NCBI GenBank assembly: GCA_003252075.1 | Contig: QKDO01000042.1 | Location: 1-64,000, forward strand | Source of the DNA: Nitrospirota bacterium | GTDB taxonomy: Bacteria > Nitrospirota > Thermodesulfovibrionia > Thermodesulfovibrionales > UBA6898 | DNA: 64,000 nt | Direction of reading: 5' to 3' | In this document: positions 46,172 to 55,808 of the stretch, in pieces | How positions within the stretch are numbered: position 1 is the stretch's first letter | Layout: every line of letters starts with the position of its first letter | The notes under the pieces: generated by a model | Seen by the model: the letters and a program-made list of their open reading frames with translations, nothing else | Told to the model about the DNA's origin: nothing | The model's database searches: none | Made by a program: the position numbers and the translations under genes

Positions 46172-46345
46172 TTAATGGGATTTTCTCAAAGACTTCTTTA
46201 CCGCCATTTCCGGCCTGTTTGCTGCCCGCTTGCCGGTTCGGTCGTCCTCACGCAGGAATTCCCTGGCTGTTTCGAATTCGCCTTCTTCCGCGAAGGCAAC
46301 TGCCGCCATGATCCTGTCGAATTTTGTAAGTAACGCCTTTTTCAT
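46172..46345 (-). CDS. 57-residue AFAEEGE-motif protein
   Basis: A short gene: MKKALLTKFDRIMAAVAFAE followed by EGEFETAREFLRE, ending in a basic tail. AAGGAGA precedes the ATG at 46345 by 6 nt. The IMAAVAFAEEGE...AR segment recurs in the Usp-like proteins at 46360-46833 (DMLSAAAFAEEGDVKSARD) and 63281-63754 (DIMSAVAFAEENEAAMAQQ). It looks like a stand-alone copy of that helical module. Function unknown. Confidence 0.7.
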   Translation of the reverse strand: MKKALLTKFDRIMAAVAFAEEGEFETAREFLREDDRTGKRAANRPEMAVKKSLRKSH

Positions 46346-46359
46346 TGCAGTCTCCTTTC

Positions 46360-46833
46360 TTATATCTCCGAAGCCGCCGGCTTCGAGATATGAACAATCG
46401 GTTTAGATATATTCTTCAGCATACGTTTGATATCGAGTGATTTTTTGCTTTCCGAAAGTGCCGGGCTCAGAAGGACCATATCGACGTAGGGTCTCGTCTT
46501 GAGGAAGGCCTTGACCGTATTCGTGACATCGCCTTCAGCCATATGGCAGATGAGGTCAACCTCCGTTTTACGCGAACCCTGCATGAAGGACCTGATCTTT
46601 TCCTCAAGGACGGCACTGCATGCATGAGGCTTCCCGGTAAGCATGTCCCTTGCCGATTTCACATCCCCCTCTTCGGCAAAGGCAGCTGCTGAAAGCATAT
46701 CCTCGAGAGGGGCCGGCTGCATGATCAGGACTTCGATACCTGCATTGAGGGTCTTGGCGAGTTCGAGTACATAGGAAAAACCGTCATCGCAATGTTCCCC
46801 CCCTTTGGTAACGAAAAGTATTTTATCCTTCAT
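46360..46833 (-). CDS. Usp-like protein with AFAEEG module, paralogue A
   Basis: 157 residues. Rossmann-like halves ILFVTKGGEHCDDGFSYVLE and VDMVLLSPALSESKKSLDIK...KPIVHISK resemble UspA strands but without the ATP-loop glycines. The AFAEEG helix (DMLSAAAFAEEGDVKSARD) is inserted between them. First gene of the operon after the sigma-54 promoter. ATG at 46833 with AAAGGAGG 8 nt upstream. Paralogue B is at 63281-63754. Confidence 0.75.
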   Translation of the reverse strand: MKDKILFVTKGGEHCDDGFSYVLELAKTLNAGIEVLIMQPAPLEDMLSAAAFAEEGDVKSARDMLTGKPHACSAVLEEKIRSFMQGSRKTEVDLICHMAEGDVTNTVKAFLKTRPYVDMVLLSPALSESKKSLDIKRMLKNISKPIVHISKPAASEI

Positions 46834-46866
46834 CTCTGAACCTCCTTTGAACCGTAACTTCTTATA

Positions 46867-46882
46867 TACAAGCTGCGTGCCA
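46867..46882 (-). promoter_or_regulatory. Sigma-54 promoter, operon A
   Basis: TGGCACGCAGCTTGTA on the minus strand: matches the TGGCAC(G)-N4-TTGC(A/T) consensus except T for C at the -12 GC. 34 bp upstream of the Usp-like ATG at 46833. Confidence 0.75.
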
Positions 46883-47023
46883 TAACTAAACCTATTGAAT
46901 TTAAATAAAAATAATAAAGGAATCATGCGGCAGATCGTTTCATATTGAAACTATAGTGAAACGTATGGCTCTGTCGCAGAGTTCCATAAGATGCAGGTAT
47001 AATGATCATGGAGGTATGGGAAG

Positions 47024-47440
47024 ATGAATCAGGAGCAGATAAGTGGACCGTTGAGGAACCGTCGCGTGCATATGGCGAATGAAAGAACTTTTCTTGCCTG
47101 GATACGTACGAGCATTGCTATCATGGCATTCGGGTTTGTTGTAGAAAAGTTCGCTCTCTTTATCCGGGAGTTTTCGGTCTACATCATGCGAGATCGTAGT
47201 CTTCAGCCATCTCCGGATGCCGTACCGGCCGGAGCCGGGGGGCTATCAGGCTTGCTCGGTATGATACTGGTAGGGCTGGGTGCTCTTATGAGTCTTCTTG
47301 CGTTCATCAGGTACAAGAGGGTAGAGCGTCAGATAGATAATGACAGCTTTCAGCCATCGGTCATCCTTGACCTGCTTCTCGTGATGTCCATCCTGGCTGT
47401 TGCAACATTGCTTGTGCTATACCTCATTCACCGAGTTTGA
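47024..47440 (+). CDS. Single-module DUF202 (YidH-type) membrane protein
   Basis: 138 residues. The N-terminal motif NERTFLAWIRTSIAIMAFGFVVEKF is the DUF202 hallmark. Two more membrane segments at about 78-100 and 112-136. GGAGG lies 9 nt upstream of the ATG, TATAAT at 46997-47002. Function of the family is unknown. It gives the reference for the multi-module DUF202 proteins at 57218-60068. Cotranscribed with the DedA gene (3 nt gap). Confidence 0.88.
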   Translation: MNQEQISGPLRNRRVHMANERTFLAWIRTSIAIMAFGFVVEKFALFIREFSVYIMRDRSLQPSPDAVPAGAGGLSGLLGMILVGLGALMSLLAFIRYKRVERQIDNDSFQPSVILDLLLVMSILAVATLLVLYLIHRV

Positions 47441-47443
47441 GCC

Positions 47444-48052
47444 ATGCCCGACGTATCAGCATTGATAGCGCATTTCCCCTATTTCGGCCTCTTTGTGCTA
47501 CTTGTCCTTGGCGGAATCGGGTTGCCTTTTCCTGAGGATACCACGCTCATTCTGACAGGATTTCTGATCTCCCATCGCGTTATTCGGGTGTTTCCAGCCA
47601 TTATTGTTGTCTATATAGGTGCATTGATCGCTGATGTCCTCATTTTTGCCGTTGGAAGGAAATATGGCAGAAGAATTGTTGATCATCCAAGATTTCAAAG
47701 GTTGCTGACCAGGGAACGGCTTTTCTCGTTGGAAGAGCGTTTTAAAAAACAGGGTATAATCCTGATACTCGCAGGCCGACACCTAATCGGGTTGCGGGCG
47801 CAGATATTTCTCGCTGCCGGCGTTATGAAAATGCCGGTTGCAAAGTTTATTCTGGCTGACGCCTGTTCTCTGACCCTGACGATCGCGCTCATGGTCGGTG
47901 TTGGTATCCTGGGGGGCAACAGCCTTCAGATAATTGAAAAAGATGTGAGACATATCGAGCACGTGGCAATATTCCTGGCATTCCTCGTCTTTGTAGCGTA
48001 TCTGGTCAGGAGATATTTCAGCTCATGGAGGGGCAGGAAGCCCGCGAAGTGA
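47444..48052 (+). CDS. DedA-family membrane protein
   Basis: 202 residues. Family motif GLPFPEDTTLILTGFL near the start and GRHLIGLRAQIFLAAGVMKM in the middle; about five hydrophobic segments. DedA proteins are proposed phospholipid scramblase/flippases for undecaprenyl phosphate and other lipids. Convergent with the regulator gene at 48059. Confidence 0.9.
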   Translation: MPDVSALIAHFPYFGLFVLLVLGGIGLPFPEDTTLILTGFLISHRVIRVFPAIIVVYIGALIADVLIFAVGRKYGRRIVDHPRFQRLLTRERLFSLEERFKKQGIILILAGRHLIGLRAQIFLAAGVMKMPVAKFILADACSLTLTIALMVGVGILGGNSLQIIEKDVRHIEHVAIFLAFLVFVAYLVRRYFSSWRGRKPAK

Positions 48053-48058
48053 CTCCGG

Positions 48059-49387
48059 CTAGCGTTTCAGAATGCGCCAGAGGCTGGTACGCGATATGCC
48101 GAGAAGTTCCGCAGCTTTTGAGCGGTTATGGTCGACAAAGTCAAGGATCTTTTCGGCATATTCCCTGTTCAGTTCCTCGATCGTTCTGACCTTGTTGGGG
48201 GAGATGGTCTCAACATCAAACAGCTTGATGGTCTGGGGCAGGCTTTCGGCATGTATTGTTGTGCTCTTCTCGAGGATTACTGCACGCTCAATGATATTTT
48301 CCAGCTCTCTGACGTTGCCCGGAAAACCGTAGGACATCAGCGTGTCCATGGCCTCTTTGGTGAAGGCCGTTATTTTCTTGTTCTCCTTCTTCGTATACTT
48401 TTGCAGGAAATGTTGGGTGAGCGGGACAATATCTCCTCGGCGTTCCCTGAGGGGCGGGATATATATGTCCATGACATTGAGACGGTAGTACAGATCTTCC
48501 CTGAATTTACCCTCCTTGATGATGGCAGATAGGTTCTGGTTGGTGGCAGCTATGAACCTGACATCGACCCGTATGGCCCGTGTACCGCCTACGCGAATAA
48601 ACTCACGGTCCTCAATGACCTTCAGAAGCTTTGCCTGGATCGTCGGTGACATTTCCGCTATCTCATCAAGGAAGAGGGTCCCGGTATCTGCTATCTCAAG
48701 AAGACCTTTCTTCGCGCTGACGGCGCCGGTAAACGCTCCTTTTTCATGCCCAAAGAGTTCACTGGCTAGGAGTTCCTCGGTGAAGATGGCACAGTTCAGC
48801 GCAAGGAACGGCCTTTCTTTTCTGGCACTGCTGTGATGGATGATCTTTGCGACCAGTCCTTTACCGACCCCGCTTTCCCCCGTAAGAAGAACATTACAAT
48901 CTGAACCGGTGATGCTCCTGATCACCTCGACAACGCGCTGCATGGTGCGGCTCTTTGCGATAAAGGGAAATTCCCGATCAATGCCGAGCGTGGCCTTAAG
49001 GGCCGTGTTCTCTTTCTCTATCCTTTTTTTTTCCAGGACCTTTGCTATCTTGATATGAAGTTCGTCCAGGTTGAAAGGTTTGGTGACATATTCAGAGGCA
49101 CCTTTCTTCATGGCCTCAACCGCCGATTCTATGCTGCCGAACCCCGTTATGATAATGATGTCCATATCAGGGTCCTTTTCCTTGATCTTTTCGAGCAGGG
49201 TGAGGCCGTCTATGCCGGGCATCTTGATATCTGCGACGACAATGTCGTAGTCATTCTTCTCATACAGCGAGAACGCTTCAATACCGTCCTTTGCGCCGGT
49301 GACTGCGTAGCCTTCTTTTTCCAGCGCATAGGTGAGGTGTTTTAAGGAAATTGCTTCATCCTCTGCTATCAGGATCCTCTGGCTCAT
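48059..49387 (-). CDS. NtrC-family sigma-54 response regulator
   Basis: 442 residues. Receiver (ILIAEDEAISLKHL; Asp in IVVADIKMPG), AAA+ domain with Walker A GESGVGKG, GAFTGA loop (HEKGAFTGAVSAKKG), Walker B (GTLFLDEIAEM), and a Fis-type HTH (SKAAELLGISRTSLWRIL). Activates sigma-54 RNA polymerase. Overlaps the kinase gene by 4 nt. The two sigma-54 promoters in the window are its natural candidate targets. Confidence 0.94.
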   Translation of the reverse strand: MSQRILIAEDEAISLKHLTYALEKEGYAVTGAKDGIEAFSLYEKNDYDIVVADIKMPGIDGLTLLEKIKEKDPDMDIIIITGFGSIESAVEAMKKGASEYVTKPFNLDELHIKIAKVLEKKRIEKENTALKATLGIDREFPFIAKSRTMQRVVEVIRSITGSDCNVLLTGESGVGKGLVAKIIHHSSARKERPFLALNCAIFTEELLASELFGHEKGAFTGAVSAKKGLLEIADTGTLFLDEIAEMSPTIQAKLLKVIEDREFIRVGGTRAIRVDVRFIAATNQNLSAIIKEGKFREDLYYRLNVMDIYIPPLRERRGDIVPLTQHFLQKYTKKENKKITAFTKEAMDTLMSYGFPGNVRELENIIERAVILEKSTTIHAESLPQTIKLFDVETISPNKVRTIEELNREYAEKILDFVDHNRSKAAELLGISRTSLWRILKR

Positions 49388-50940
49388 GCTCCTCCCGGCA
49401 GCGATATGATAAATGTACTGCCCTTCCCATCTTCGCTGGCAACCTCGATCTTGCCTTTATGCTTTTCTATTATACTGTAAACAATGGCAAGCCCCAACCC
49501 TGTACCCTTGTCTTTTGTTGTAAAAAAAGGATCGAAGATCCGCGGTATCTTGTCCTTGGGAATCCCTTTGCCGGTGTCCCTAATGGCGATCTTCACCCAT
49601 CGGTCCTCATAATTTCCTTTCAGATGGATCTCGCCTTTGCCATCCATGGCATCTACGGCATTCGTGAAAAGGTTGATGAAGACCTGCTCCATCATATGCC
49701 TGTCCGCAAGGACCAGAAGATTATCAGGCGTCTCAAGCGTATAGCGGACATTCTGCAGGTCTCCCGATATGTTCATCTGGCTGAGAAGATCCCTGATGAG
49801 GTCAGTTATGTTCACCGCGGCAAGCTCGGGAGGTTTTTCACGGGCGAATGCCAGCAAATCGCTTACGATGCGCTTGACACGCAGGGTCTGCGAATAGATA
49901 TCACCGACCGTCTCTTTGATGATGCCGGGGCAGGTCTGCGTATCGATCTCCTTCGTGAGGATCTGCGCTGCGAGGTAGATATTGTTCAACGGGTTATTCA
50001 GTTCATGAGCGACGCCTGACGCCAAAGTGCCGAGCGATGCGAGTTTCCGACTTTGCAGCAGCTCCTCGTTCTTCCGGGCGATTTCGCTGTCCCGGGTGAT
50101 AAGGCCGTTTTCCATTTCATTGAAGGCATTGATCAGCATGCCGACTTCGTCAAGTTTTGCCGGGACCGGCAAGGAGGAAAACGTTCCCTTTCCCGTCATT
50201 TCGATCGCACGAGCGAGTATTTTCAGCTGTCTGACCGTACTGCGGATGATCACAAAAAGGGCTGCAATGCCGACCAGCAGGAAGAGCGGGAAGAGTATGA
50301 GCATGGCAGTTTGCGAAATGCTGATCGTAAGGTCCACTTTTTCCCGGGCTGCCCGGTCAAGTTCTTTTGAGAGTGAGAGTATCTCCTCGCCGTTCTTTCT
50401 CAGAGCAGAGATTTCCGTGTCGATGGCCCTCAGCGTCCTTACAACATCCGCATCTGGACCGAGCCGGAACAGACGTTCGATAAGATTTGCATTGACGAGG
50501 GGGCTTTCCAGGAATGTCGATTCCATGACGGGAAAGAATACTGCATACCCCGGTTGGAGTGATTTCAGTTTAGCGATCGCATCGAGAAACTTCCATGTGT
50601 ACGACTCGATCCTGCTGAACCGCTGATGATATTCCGTGACTTTATCCTGAAGATGTTTCAGTTGTCCTGAAGTGGCTGACTTTGTGTTCTCCGCGAGGAT
50701 CGATTGGATGTCGCTGATATAGGTATAAACGTTTTGCAGTTCCTTTACATCACGATAAAGCAGAAAGTTTTTTTCATGGCGTCTGAGCTGGAGTGTCTTG
50801 CTGCGGAGCGTGTCAGAGAGCTCGAGAGAATGAATCTCCTTTCTGATCTCGATGAAGTTCACATAGGCGAAGATGGCAAGGACGGCAATGAGCGCTGAAC
50901 TGATAAGAAAGCTGAGAATGATCTTCTTCTGGAGCGACAT
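49384..50940 (-). CDS. Sensor histidine kinase, partner of the NtrC-type regulator
   Basis: 518 residues. TM1 (about 8-30), periplasmic helical sensor with LRRHEKNFLLYRDVKEL, TM2 (about 210-230), HAMP, HisKA (ASGVAHELNNPLNNI), HATPase_c (NAVDAMDGKGEI, DTGKGIP, GTGLGLAIVYSI). Start ATG at 50940 (MSLQKKIIL); the upstream extension to 51150 is not homologous. The periplasmic domain resembles the helical bimodular type and that of the kinase at 55792. Confidence 0.92.
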   Translation of the reverse strand: MSLQKKIILSFLISSALIAVLAIFAYVNFIEIRKEIHSLELSDTLRSKTLQLRRHEKNFLLYRDVKELQNVYTYISDIQSILAENTKSATSGQLKHLQDKVTEYHQRFSRIESYTWKFLDAIAKLKSLQPGYAVFFPVMESTFLESPLVNANLIERLFRLGPDADVVRTLRAIDTEISALRKNGEEILSLSKELDRAAREKVDLTISISQTAMLILFPLFLLVGIAALFVIIRSTVRQLKILARAIEMTGKGTFSSLPVPAKLDEVGMLINAFNEMENGLITRDSEIARKNEELLQSRKLASLGTLASGVAHELNNPLNNIYLAAQILTKEIDTQTCPGIIKETVGDIYSQTLRVKRIVSDLLAFAREKPPELAAVNITDLIRDLLSQMNISGDLQNVRYTLETPDNLLVLADRHMMEQVFINLFTNAVDAMDGKGEIHLKGNYEDRWVKIAIRDTGKGIPKDKIPRIFDPFFTTKDKGTGLGLAIVYSIIEKHKGKIEVASEDGKGSTFIISLPGGA

Positions 50941-51031
50941 AACGATGGTATTATAAACGATACCAAAGAAAGAAGCATGCCGGACGTATGAGCGGACTGT
51001 CAGGGAGAGCAAGGGGTGCGCAGCATGCTGC

Positions 51032-52798
51032 TCAGGCTCCCGGCATATCGGCACACTCATGGAAAATGCGTACCCTGCAATGACGACAACGCTCAGGGTC
51101 GAGTCTGGGCACGATGGACTTGAGCGCATCAAGCTTTGAACGGAAGACATTTTCCCGGCCTATGCTTTTCTGGCATCCTCCGCGCTTCATGACGTCAATG
51201 ACGGTACTCTTGAGGGAGCAAAGATATACCTGTCTGCCATTTACCTTGAGGCGGTGAGACTCCTGAGAGAGCATCTGACATCCTGCGACATCGATGAAAT
51301 TGATCCCGCTTCCTACGATCAGGATATGCGCCTGCTCCGGGCTTTCCCGGGTAATCTGCTCCAGTCCCTCAGCAACATGATTTACCGCGCCGAAGAAAAT
51401 GGAGCCGTCGATACGGACTATCTTCATCTGGGGGCATTCCGGTAGCGGTTTTTTCTGAATGTTGATAAAGCTCCTTCTCCGGGCATCGGGATCCGGTACG
51501 ATAGTAACAAAATTCGGGTGGGAGGTGCGGTTGAGATAGAGGATCAGGGAGAGGATCACGCCGACGTAGATAGCGAATTCAAGTTCAACGAAAAGCGTCG
51601 AAAAAAAGGTCACTGCCAATACCCCGGCCTCGGGTTTGCTGGCGCTGATAATTGCCCTGATATGATGGGTATCGATCAGGCTGTATGCCACCAGAAGAAG
51701 TATGCCGGCCATGGAAGCAATGGGCAGGTATGCCGTGAGCGGCGCAATGAGGAGGAGAATACCGGTCAGCGTCAGGGCCGCAAAGACCGCGGCCATAGGA
51801 GTCCTTGCCCCGGCATTATAATTGACTCCGGTTCTCGTGAAAGACCCTGATGAAGCGTAACTGGAGAAGAAACTACCAATGATGTTTGAGAGGCCCTGCG
51901 CGACGAACTCCTGATTGCTGTCGATCCTCTGCTCAGACCGGGTAGCTATGGATCGGGCAATAGAGACGGCTTCCGTAAGACCGAGCATGGCAATGGCAAG
52001 AGCAGTGGGTGCCAGCTGGCGCAGCGAAGCCGTAGTCAGATCCGGCAGGGAAAGAGGCGGAAGGTGTGCGGGAAGTGAACCCACGAGACGAACACCATGC
52101 TCACTGCCGTTCAGCAGGAGAGACGCGGCACTTCCTCCTATCATGGCGATCAACATTCCCGGCCATCGCGGAAGGAAGATCTTGAACAGGATGGCTGTTG
52201 ACAGGGTAAGCAGGGCTATACCGAGCACATAAAAGTTGGTTTCCGGCAGGCGCATAACAATATCGGCCCATATATGAATGAAGGAATGCTTTTTTATGGC
52301 TGTTACGCCGATCACATTGCTTAATTGGCTTGTTGCGATAAGAATGGCCGCGCCGGCAGTGAAACCGACAACGACCGAGTGGGAGACAAAATTGACCATG
52401 GCGCCGAGACGTGCGAGGCCGAGCGCGAGTTGAAATAACCCTGCCAGACATGTCAGTGTCAAGGCCAACCGGATATACTCCGGAGTCGAAGGGGATGCAA
52501 GAGGGCTGAGCGACGTGAATACGACGATAGATATCGCAGTCGTCGGGCCGGATATGAGATGGAACGACGAACCGAAGAGCGCCGCAATGATTGCCGGGAC
52601 AATAGCAGAATAGAGGCCATACTCCGGCGGGAGCCCAGCAATAATGGCGAATGCGACTCCCTGAGGCAGGACAATGACGGCACCGGTGATGCCTGCAAGA
52701 AGATCTGCGCGGAGCGTCCTTCGTGTAACGAGTGGTCGCCACCGGAGAAACGGGAGCAGCTTTTCAGTTAATGGAGCAATGCCCGGTATGTCCTGCAT
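51032..52798 (-). CDS. SulP-family anion transporter with STAS domain
   Basis: 588 residues. About ten to twelve membrane segments with SulP motifs (AGITGAVIVLPQGVAFAIIAGLPPEYGLYSAI, SGPTTAISIVVF). The C-terminal STAS domain begins near residue 465 (IVRIDGSIFFGAVNHVAEGL, SGINFIDVAGCQML). Moves sulfate, bicarbonate or related anions; substrate not deducible. It ends in a C-rich tail (RCRHCRVRIFHECAD). 80 bp from the gene upstream. Confidence 0.92.
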   Translation of the reverse strand: MQDIPGIAPLTEKLLPFLRWRPLVTRRTLRADLLAGITGAVIVLPQGVAFAIIAGLPPEYGLYSAIVPAIIAALFGSSFHLISGPTTAISIVVFTSLSPLASPSTPEYIRLALTLTCLAGLFQLALGLARLGAMVNFVSHSVVVGFTAGAAILIATSQLSNVIGVTAIKKHSFIHIWADIVMRLPETNFYVLGIALLTLSTAILFKIFLPRWPGMLIAMIGGSAASLLLNGSEHGVRLVGSLPAHLPPLSLPDLTTASLRQLAPTALAIAMLGLTEAVSIARSIATRSEQRIDSNQEFVAQGLSNIIGSFFSSYASSGSFTRTGVNYNAGARTPMAAVFAALTLTGILLLIAPLTAYLPIASMAGILLLVAYSLIDTHHIRAIISASKPEAGVLAVTFFSTLFVELEFAIYVGVILSLILYLNRTSHPNFVTIVPDPDARRRSFINIQKKPLPECPQMKIVRIDGSIFFGAVNHVAEGLEQITRESPEQAHILIVGSGINFIDVAGCQMLSQESHRLKVNGRQVYLCSLKSTVIDVMKRGGCQKSIGRENVFRSKLDALKSIVPRLDPERCRHCRVRIFHECADMPGA

Positions 52799-52878
52799 AA
52801 TTCTGCTTACATCATACCGCTGTACCTTTGATTTGTATAGCTCTGTTTCACAACTGTCGTGGTGCTGCTCCGGAATGA

Positions 52879-55437
52879 TTACAGGCGATAATCGCCGCGC
52901 AGGAAGTTGCCGGTATAGCGTTCTACGGACTCGTCGTTGTGCAGAACTGCATCCAACTGGCGGGTATAAGCGAGGAGCCTGCCAATACTGTTGAGTATTG
53001 CAATCATTTCGTCCTCGTCTCTATTGGATATGCGGGCGGTTATTACTGCCCCCTGGATCTGGCAGACAAAGCCGAATGTAGTGAGGATGGACTCGATGAG
53101 TCTTACCCTACGCGAGCGCTTTGTAAGATCCGTCGCACCACCGGAAAAACGGAAATAGACGTGATTGTTTGTTCTGTTCGGTGAACAGTAGCAGTCAAGC
53201 AAGGTGAAATGGTAGCCGAACTTCAGGCTCAGATTCAGATATTCACGCGATACTACTGCCAGGTTTGTCATTGGCATGCTTGCAGAGGGAGCAGTGATGT
53301 CGGCGAGCTTCATCATGCCGGCAAGGAGGTCACCGGCATGCAGGGCGACCACTTCCGTATGCCACGCACCGGGATGGGTCATGCCGGCGAGAACCGCCCG
53401 CAACGGCACCGAGGATACGCTGTCCATGGTCGCGGTCTTCGCATGTTCGGGAAGGGAGAGCCCGCCGCCGAGATCTATGGCGACGATGCCGGCCGGGACC
53501 GGAAGGTCGAGGTGGACGGCGGTGCGGTCCGTCAGTCCCTGCTCGGCCGCACTGACAAGCTTCATTACCATCTTTTCATGGATGAAGCGCAGGATGTCGT
53601 GCAGGGTACTGCAGCCATTGGGCGTGAAGTCGTCCCGGAACGGATCAACGAGATGCAGAGGCAGGATATATCGCAGGAGGAATTTTTTCTTCCGAAACTC
53701 ATACAGTTCCTCGATAGCCTCATTGTTTCCGCCATCGACAAGGTCGCGGAGGATCCCTTCATAGACCTGAGCTTCTTTTTCCTTTATCATGACCGTGATC
53801 TCCTGTCCGTTGCGAAGAACGGTTGTGGCGGAGCCGCAGTTGACGAGTGTAGGCACCCTGAACTCACGGCAGAGAGAGGCCATGTGGCTGGTGGGAGTGC
53901 CCTGGTCCGTCAGGATGGCGGATGCATATGGCATGACCCGTATGAAGTGCGACGAGTCGTGTCGTGATACGAGCACGCCGCCTTTTGGGAAGCGGTCGAG
54001 GTCATCCGGTGAAGCAGCAATAAAGACCGTGCCCGCGCCGGCGCCTCGTCTGACGGATATGCCCGAGAAGGTCTGAAAAACGGGTAGGCCGGCAGGGGCT
54101 GCTCCTGTCGCACCTGTTTCAGCTGCTGGTCGGAGCGGGAGCGGCCGCGTCTGGAGAATGGTGATAGCGCCGCTCCGGTCGATCGCCCATTCAATGTCCT
54201 GTGGCCGATGGAAAAGTCCTTCTATGCTGAGCGCCTGGGTTGCCAGGGTTGTCAGCGCACGGTCATCGAGAACTGCTTTATTGACAATGGCATCAGGCGT
54301 CTTCATGACTGTTGTCCCGCCATGCAGTGCCGGCACGACCATGGTTTCCTTTGCACCAATCCTGCGTTCGCACATGACAGCCTGGGGAGAACGAGCAATA
54401 CGGTAGGAGTCTGCATCCACCTGTCCCTCAACCACAGAAGTTCCGAGGCCCCAGGTCGCGTTGATCAGCATCTGTCCTTCAGTTCCCCCAGGGTCGGAAG
54501 AGTATGCAACACCGCTGGCAGCGGCATCGATCATGCGGATGACGCCAACGGCCATCCGTATTCCTGTGGGATTGCAGCCGATTGTTTTGCAATAGTGGAA
54601 CGCCCGATCCGAAAAAAGGCTGGCGATCACTGTCTTGTAGGCCTCTGCAAGGGAGGCCGCATCGGCCGGTACATTCAGCACCGTTTCGAACTGTCCGGCG
54701 AATGAGTATTCTCCGTCTTCGCCGACCGCACTGCTTCTGACGGCGAGCAGCTGGTGTGATGTGCCGTCCACCATCCCGGCGAGTGCACCGGTGACAGCAT
54801 CACGGACCCCCGGGGGGAGTGCGCCGGAACAGACGGCCGATCGCAACGCTGCGAGTGTAGCGGGGTCGATTTCCCCTGGCACGGACAGATCTGCGATCTT
54901 ATCGGTCAGTCTGTTGAGGCTCATGAACTCGTCAAAGGAACGCGTAGTGATTACGAAGCCCTGCGGAATCGTGATCTCAGGAAGGCTTCCCAGTTCGCCA
55001 AGGTTCGCCATCTTTCCGCCGACATCCCGCAGACGGTTCATCCGTGCATCAACAAGCGGTACGACAAGGTCGTCCGAAGGCGTTTCATCTTCATTGATCA
55101 GCTGCCGTACGTCATGGTCGATCCGCTCAAGTCTGCTGCCGAGTTCCGCATAACAATTATCGGTCAAAACCGAGAAGCGCTCAAGAAACGCGGAAAAGGT
55201 TCGGTATAGCTCCTCGTAGGCCTGCCGGATATAGACGATGTCGAAGATATACTCGCCGCTCAGCTTCTCGCCGATGTCGGCGATGCGGTCGGCTGCGGTA
55301 TTGTGCAGTTCGAGTACCTCGCGGAACCGTTCGAACAGGACCTTAAAATCTCTGCGTTGCCTGCCGGCAGTACCGCCGAAAAGGCGCCTGCGCAGATCGC
55401 GGATGCCCGAACGGATCTGTGGGGTAAAGATATTCAT
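52879..55437 (-). CDS. PEP synthase/pyruvate-phosphate dikinase-like protein
   Basis: 852 residues. An N-terminal helical region (1-130) is followed by an ATP-grasp PEP/pyruvate-binding domain (GGKMANLGELGSLP...LAVRSSAVGEDGEYSFAGQFE...ILQTRPL) and the swivelling His domain (TQGTPTSHMASLCREFRVPTLV; the phosphohistidine). The C-terminal PEP-binding TIM barrel is replaced by another domain (SLKFGYHFTLLDCYCSP, HVYFRFSGGA). So classical PpsA activity is doubtful; an ATP-dependent phosphotransfer to another acceptor is possible. Overlaps the receiver gene by 4 nt. Confidence 0.85.
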   Translation of the reverse strand: MNIFTPQIRSGIRDLRRRLFGGTAGRQRRDFKVLFERFREVLELHNTAADRIADIGEKLSGEYIFDIVYIRQAYEELYRTFSAFLERFSVLTDNCYAELGSRLERIDHDVRQLINEDETPSDDLVVPLVDARMNRLRDVGGKMANLGELGSLPEITIPQGFVITTRSFDEFMSLNRLTDKIADLSVPGEIDPATLAALRSAVCSGALPPGVRDAVTGALAGMVDGTSHQLLAVRSSAVGEDGEYSFAGQFETVLNVPADAASLAEAYKTVIASLFSDRAFHYCKTIGCNPTGIRMAVGVIRMIDAAASGVAYSSDPGGTEGQMLINATWGLGTSVVEGQVDADSYRIARSPQAVMCERRIGAKETMVVPALHGGTTVMKTPDAIVNKAVLDDRALTTLATQALSIEGLFHRPQDIEWAIDRSGAITILQTRPLPLRPAAETGATGAAPAGLPVFQTFSGISVRRGAGAGTVFIAASPDDLDRFPKGGVLVSRHDSSHFIRVMPYASAILTDQGTPTSHMASLCREFRVPTLVNCGSATTVLRNGQEITVMIKEKEAQVYEGILRDLVDGGNNEAIEELYEFRKKKFLLRYILPLHLVDPFRDDFTPNGCSTLHDILRFIHEKMVMKLVSAAEQGLTDRTAVHLDLPVPAGIVAIDLGGGLSLPEHAKTATMDSVSSVPLRAVLAGMTHPGAWHTEVVALHAGDLLAGMMKLADITAPSASMPMTNLAVVSREYLNLSLKFGYHFTLLDCYCSPNRTNNHVYFRFSGGATDLTKRSRRVRLIESILTTFGFVCQIQGAVITARISNRDEDEMIAILNSIGRLLAYTRQLDAVLHNDESVERYTGNFLRGDYRL

Positions 55438-55808
55438 GCCGGTATGTTCAGTGCCTTCCGGATCGAAGCCTTCAGCTCCTTGATCTTCACGGGCTTGGGA
55501 AAGAAATCATGTACGTCGCCACGCAGCGCCTCGATGGCTGTATCAAGATTGGCGAAGGCCGTTATCATGATCACCTTGATCTGCGGATAAAGGCGCTTCA
55601 CCGTGGTCAGCACCTCCATGCCGTCGATGCCCTTCATTTTATAGTCTGTGACGACCACGTCGAATGGCAGCGTCTGCAGGCGCTCGAGCGCAGGAGCTGC
55701 GTTCAGGAAGGTCTCGACCTCGTATCCCTCCTGCTCCAGTGACAATTTTGCCATGTCCCCGACGATTTTTTCGTCGTCGATGATCATGATCCTATACGGT
55801 GTGTTCAT
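55434..55808 (-). CDS. Single-domain response regulator
   Basis: 124-residue receiver only: IMIIDDEKIVGDMAKLSLE, Asp in DVVVTDYKMKGIDGM, ITAFANLDTAIEAL and Lys in FFPKPVKIKEL. No output domain. Lies between the kinase (17-nt overlap) and the PEP-synthase-like gene (4-nt overlap). AAGGAG precedes the ATG at 55808. Confidence 0.92.
   Translation of the reverse strand: MNTPYRIMIIDDEKIVGDMAKLSLEQEGYEVETFLNAAPALERLQTLPFDVVVTDYKMKGIDGMEVLTTVKRLYPQIKVIMITAFANLDTAIEALRGDVHDFFPKPVKIKELKASIRKALNIPA

Noticed and set aside
51032-51150. Kinase start at 51150
   Set aside because: The first 70 residues of that frame overlap the SulP gene and precede the true MSLQKKIIL start at 50940.
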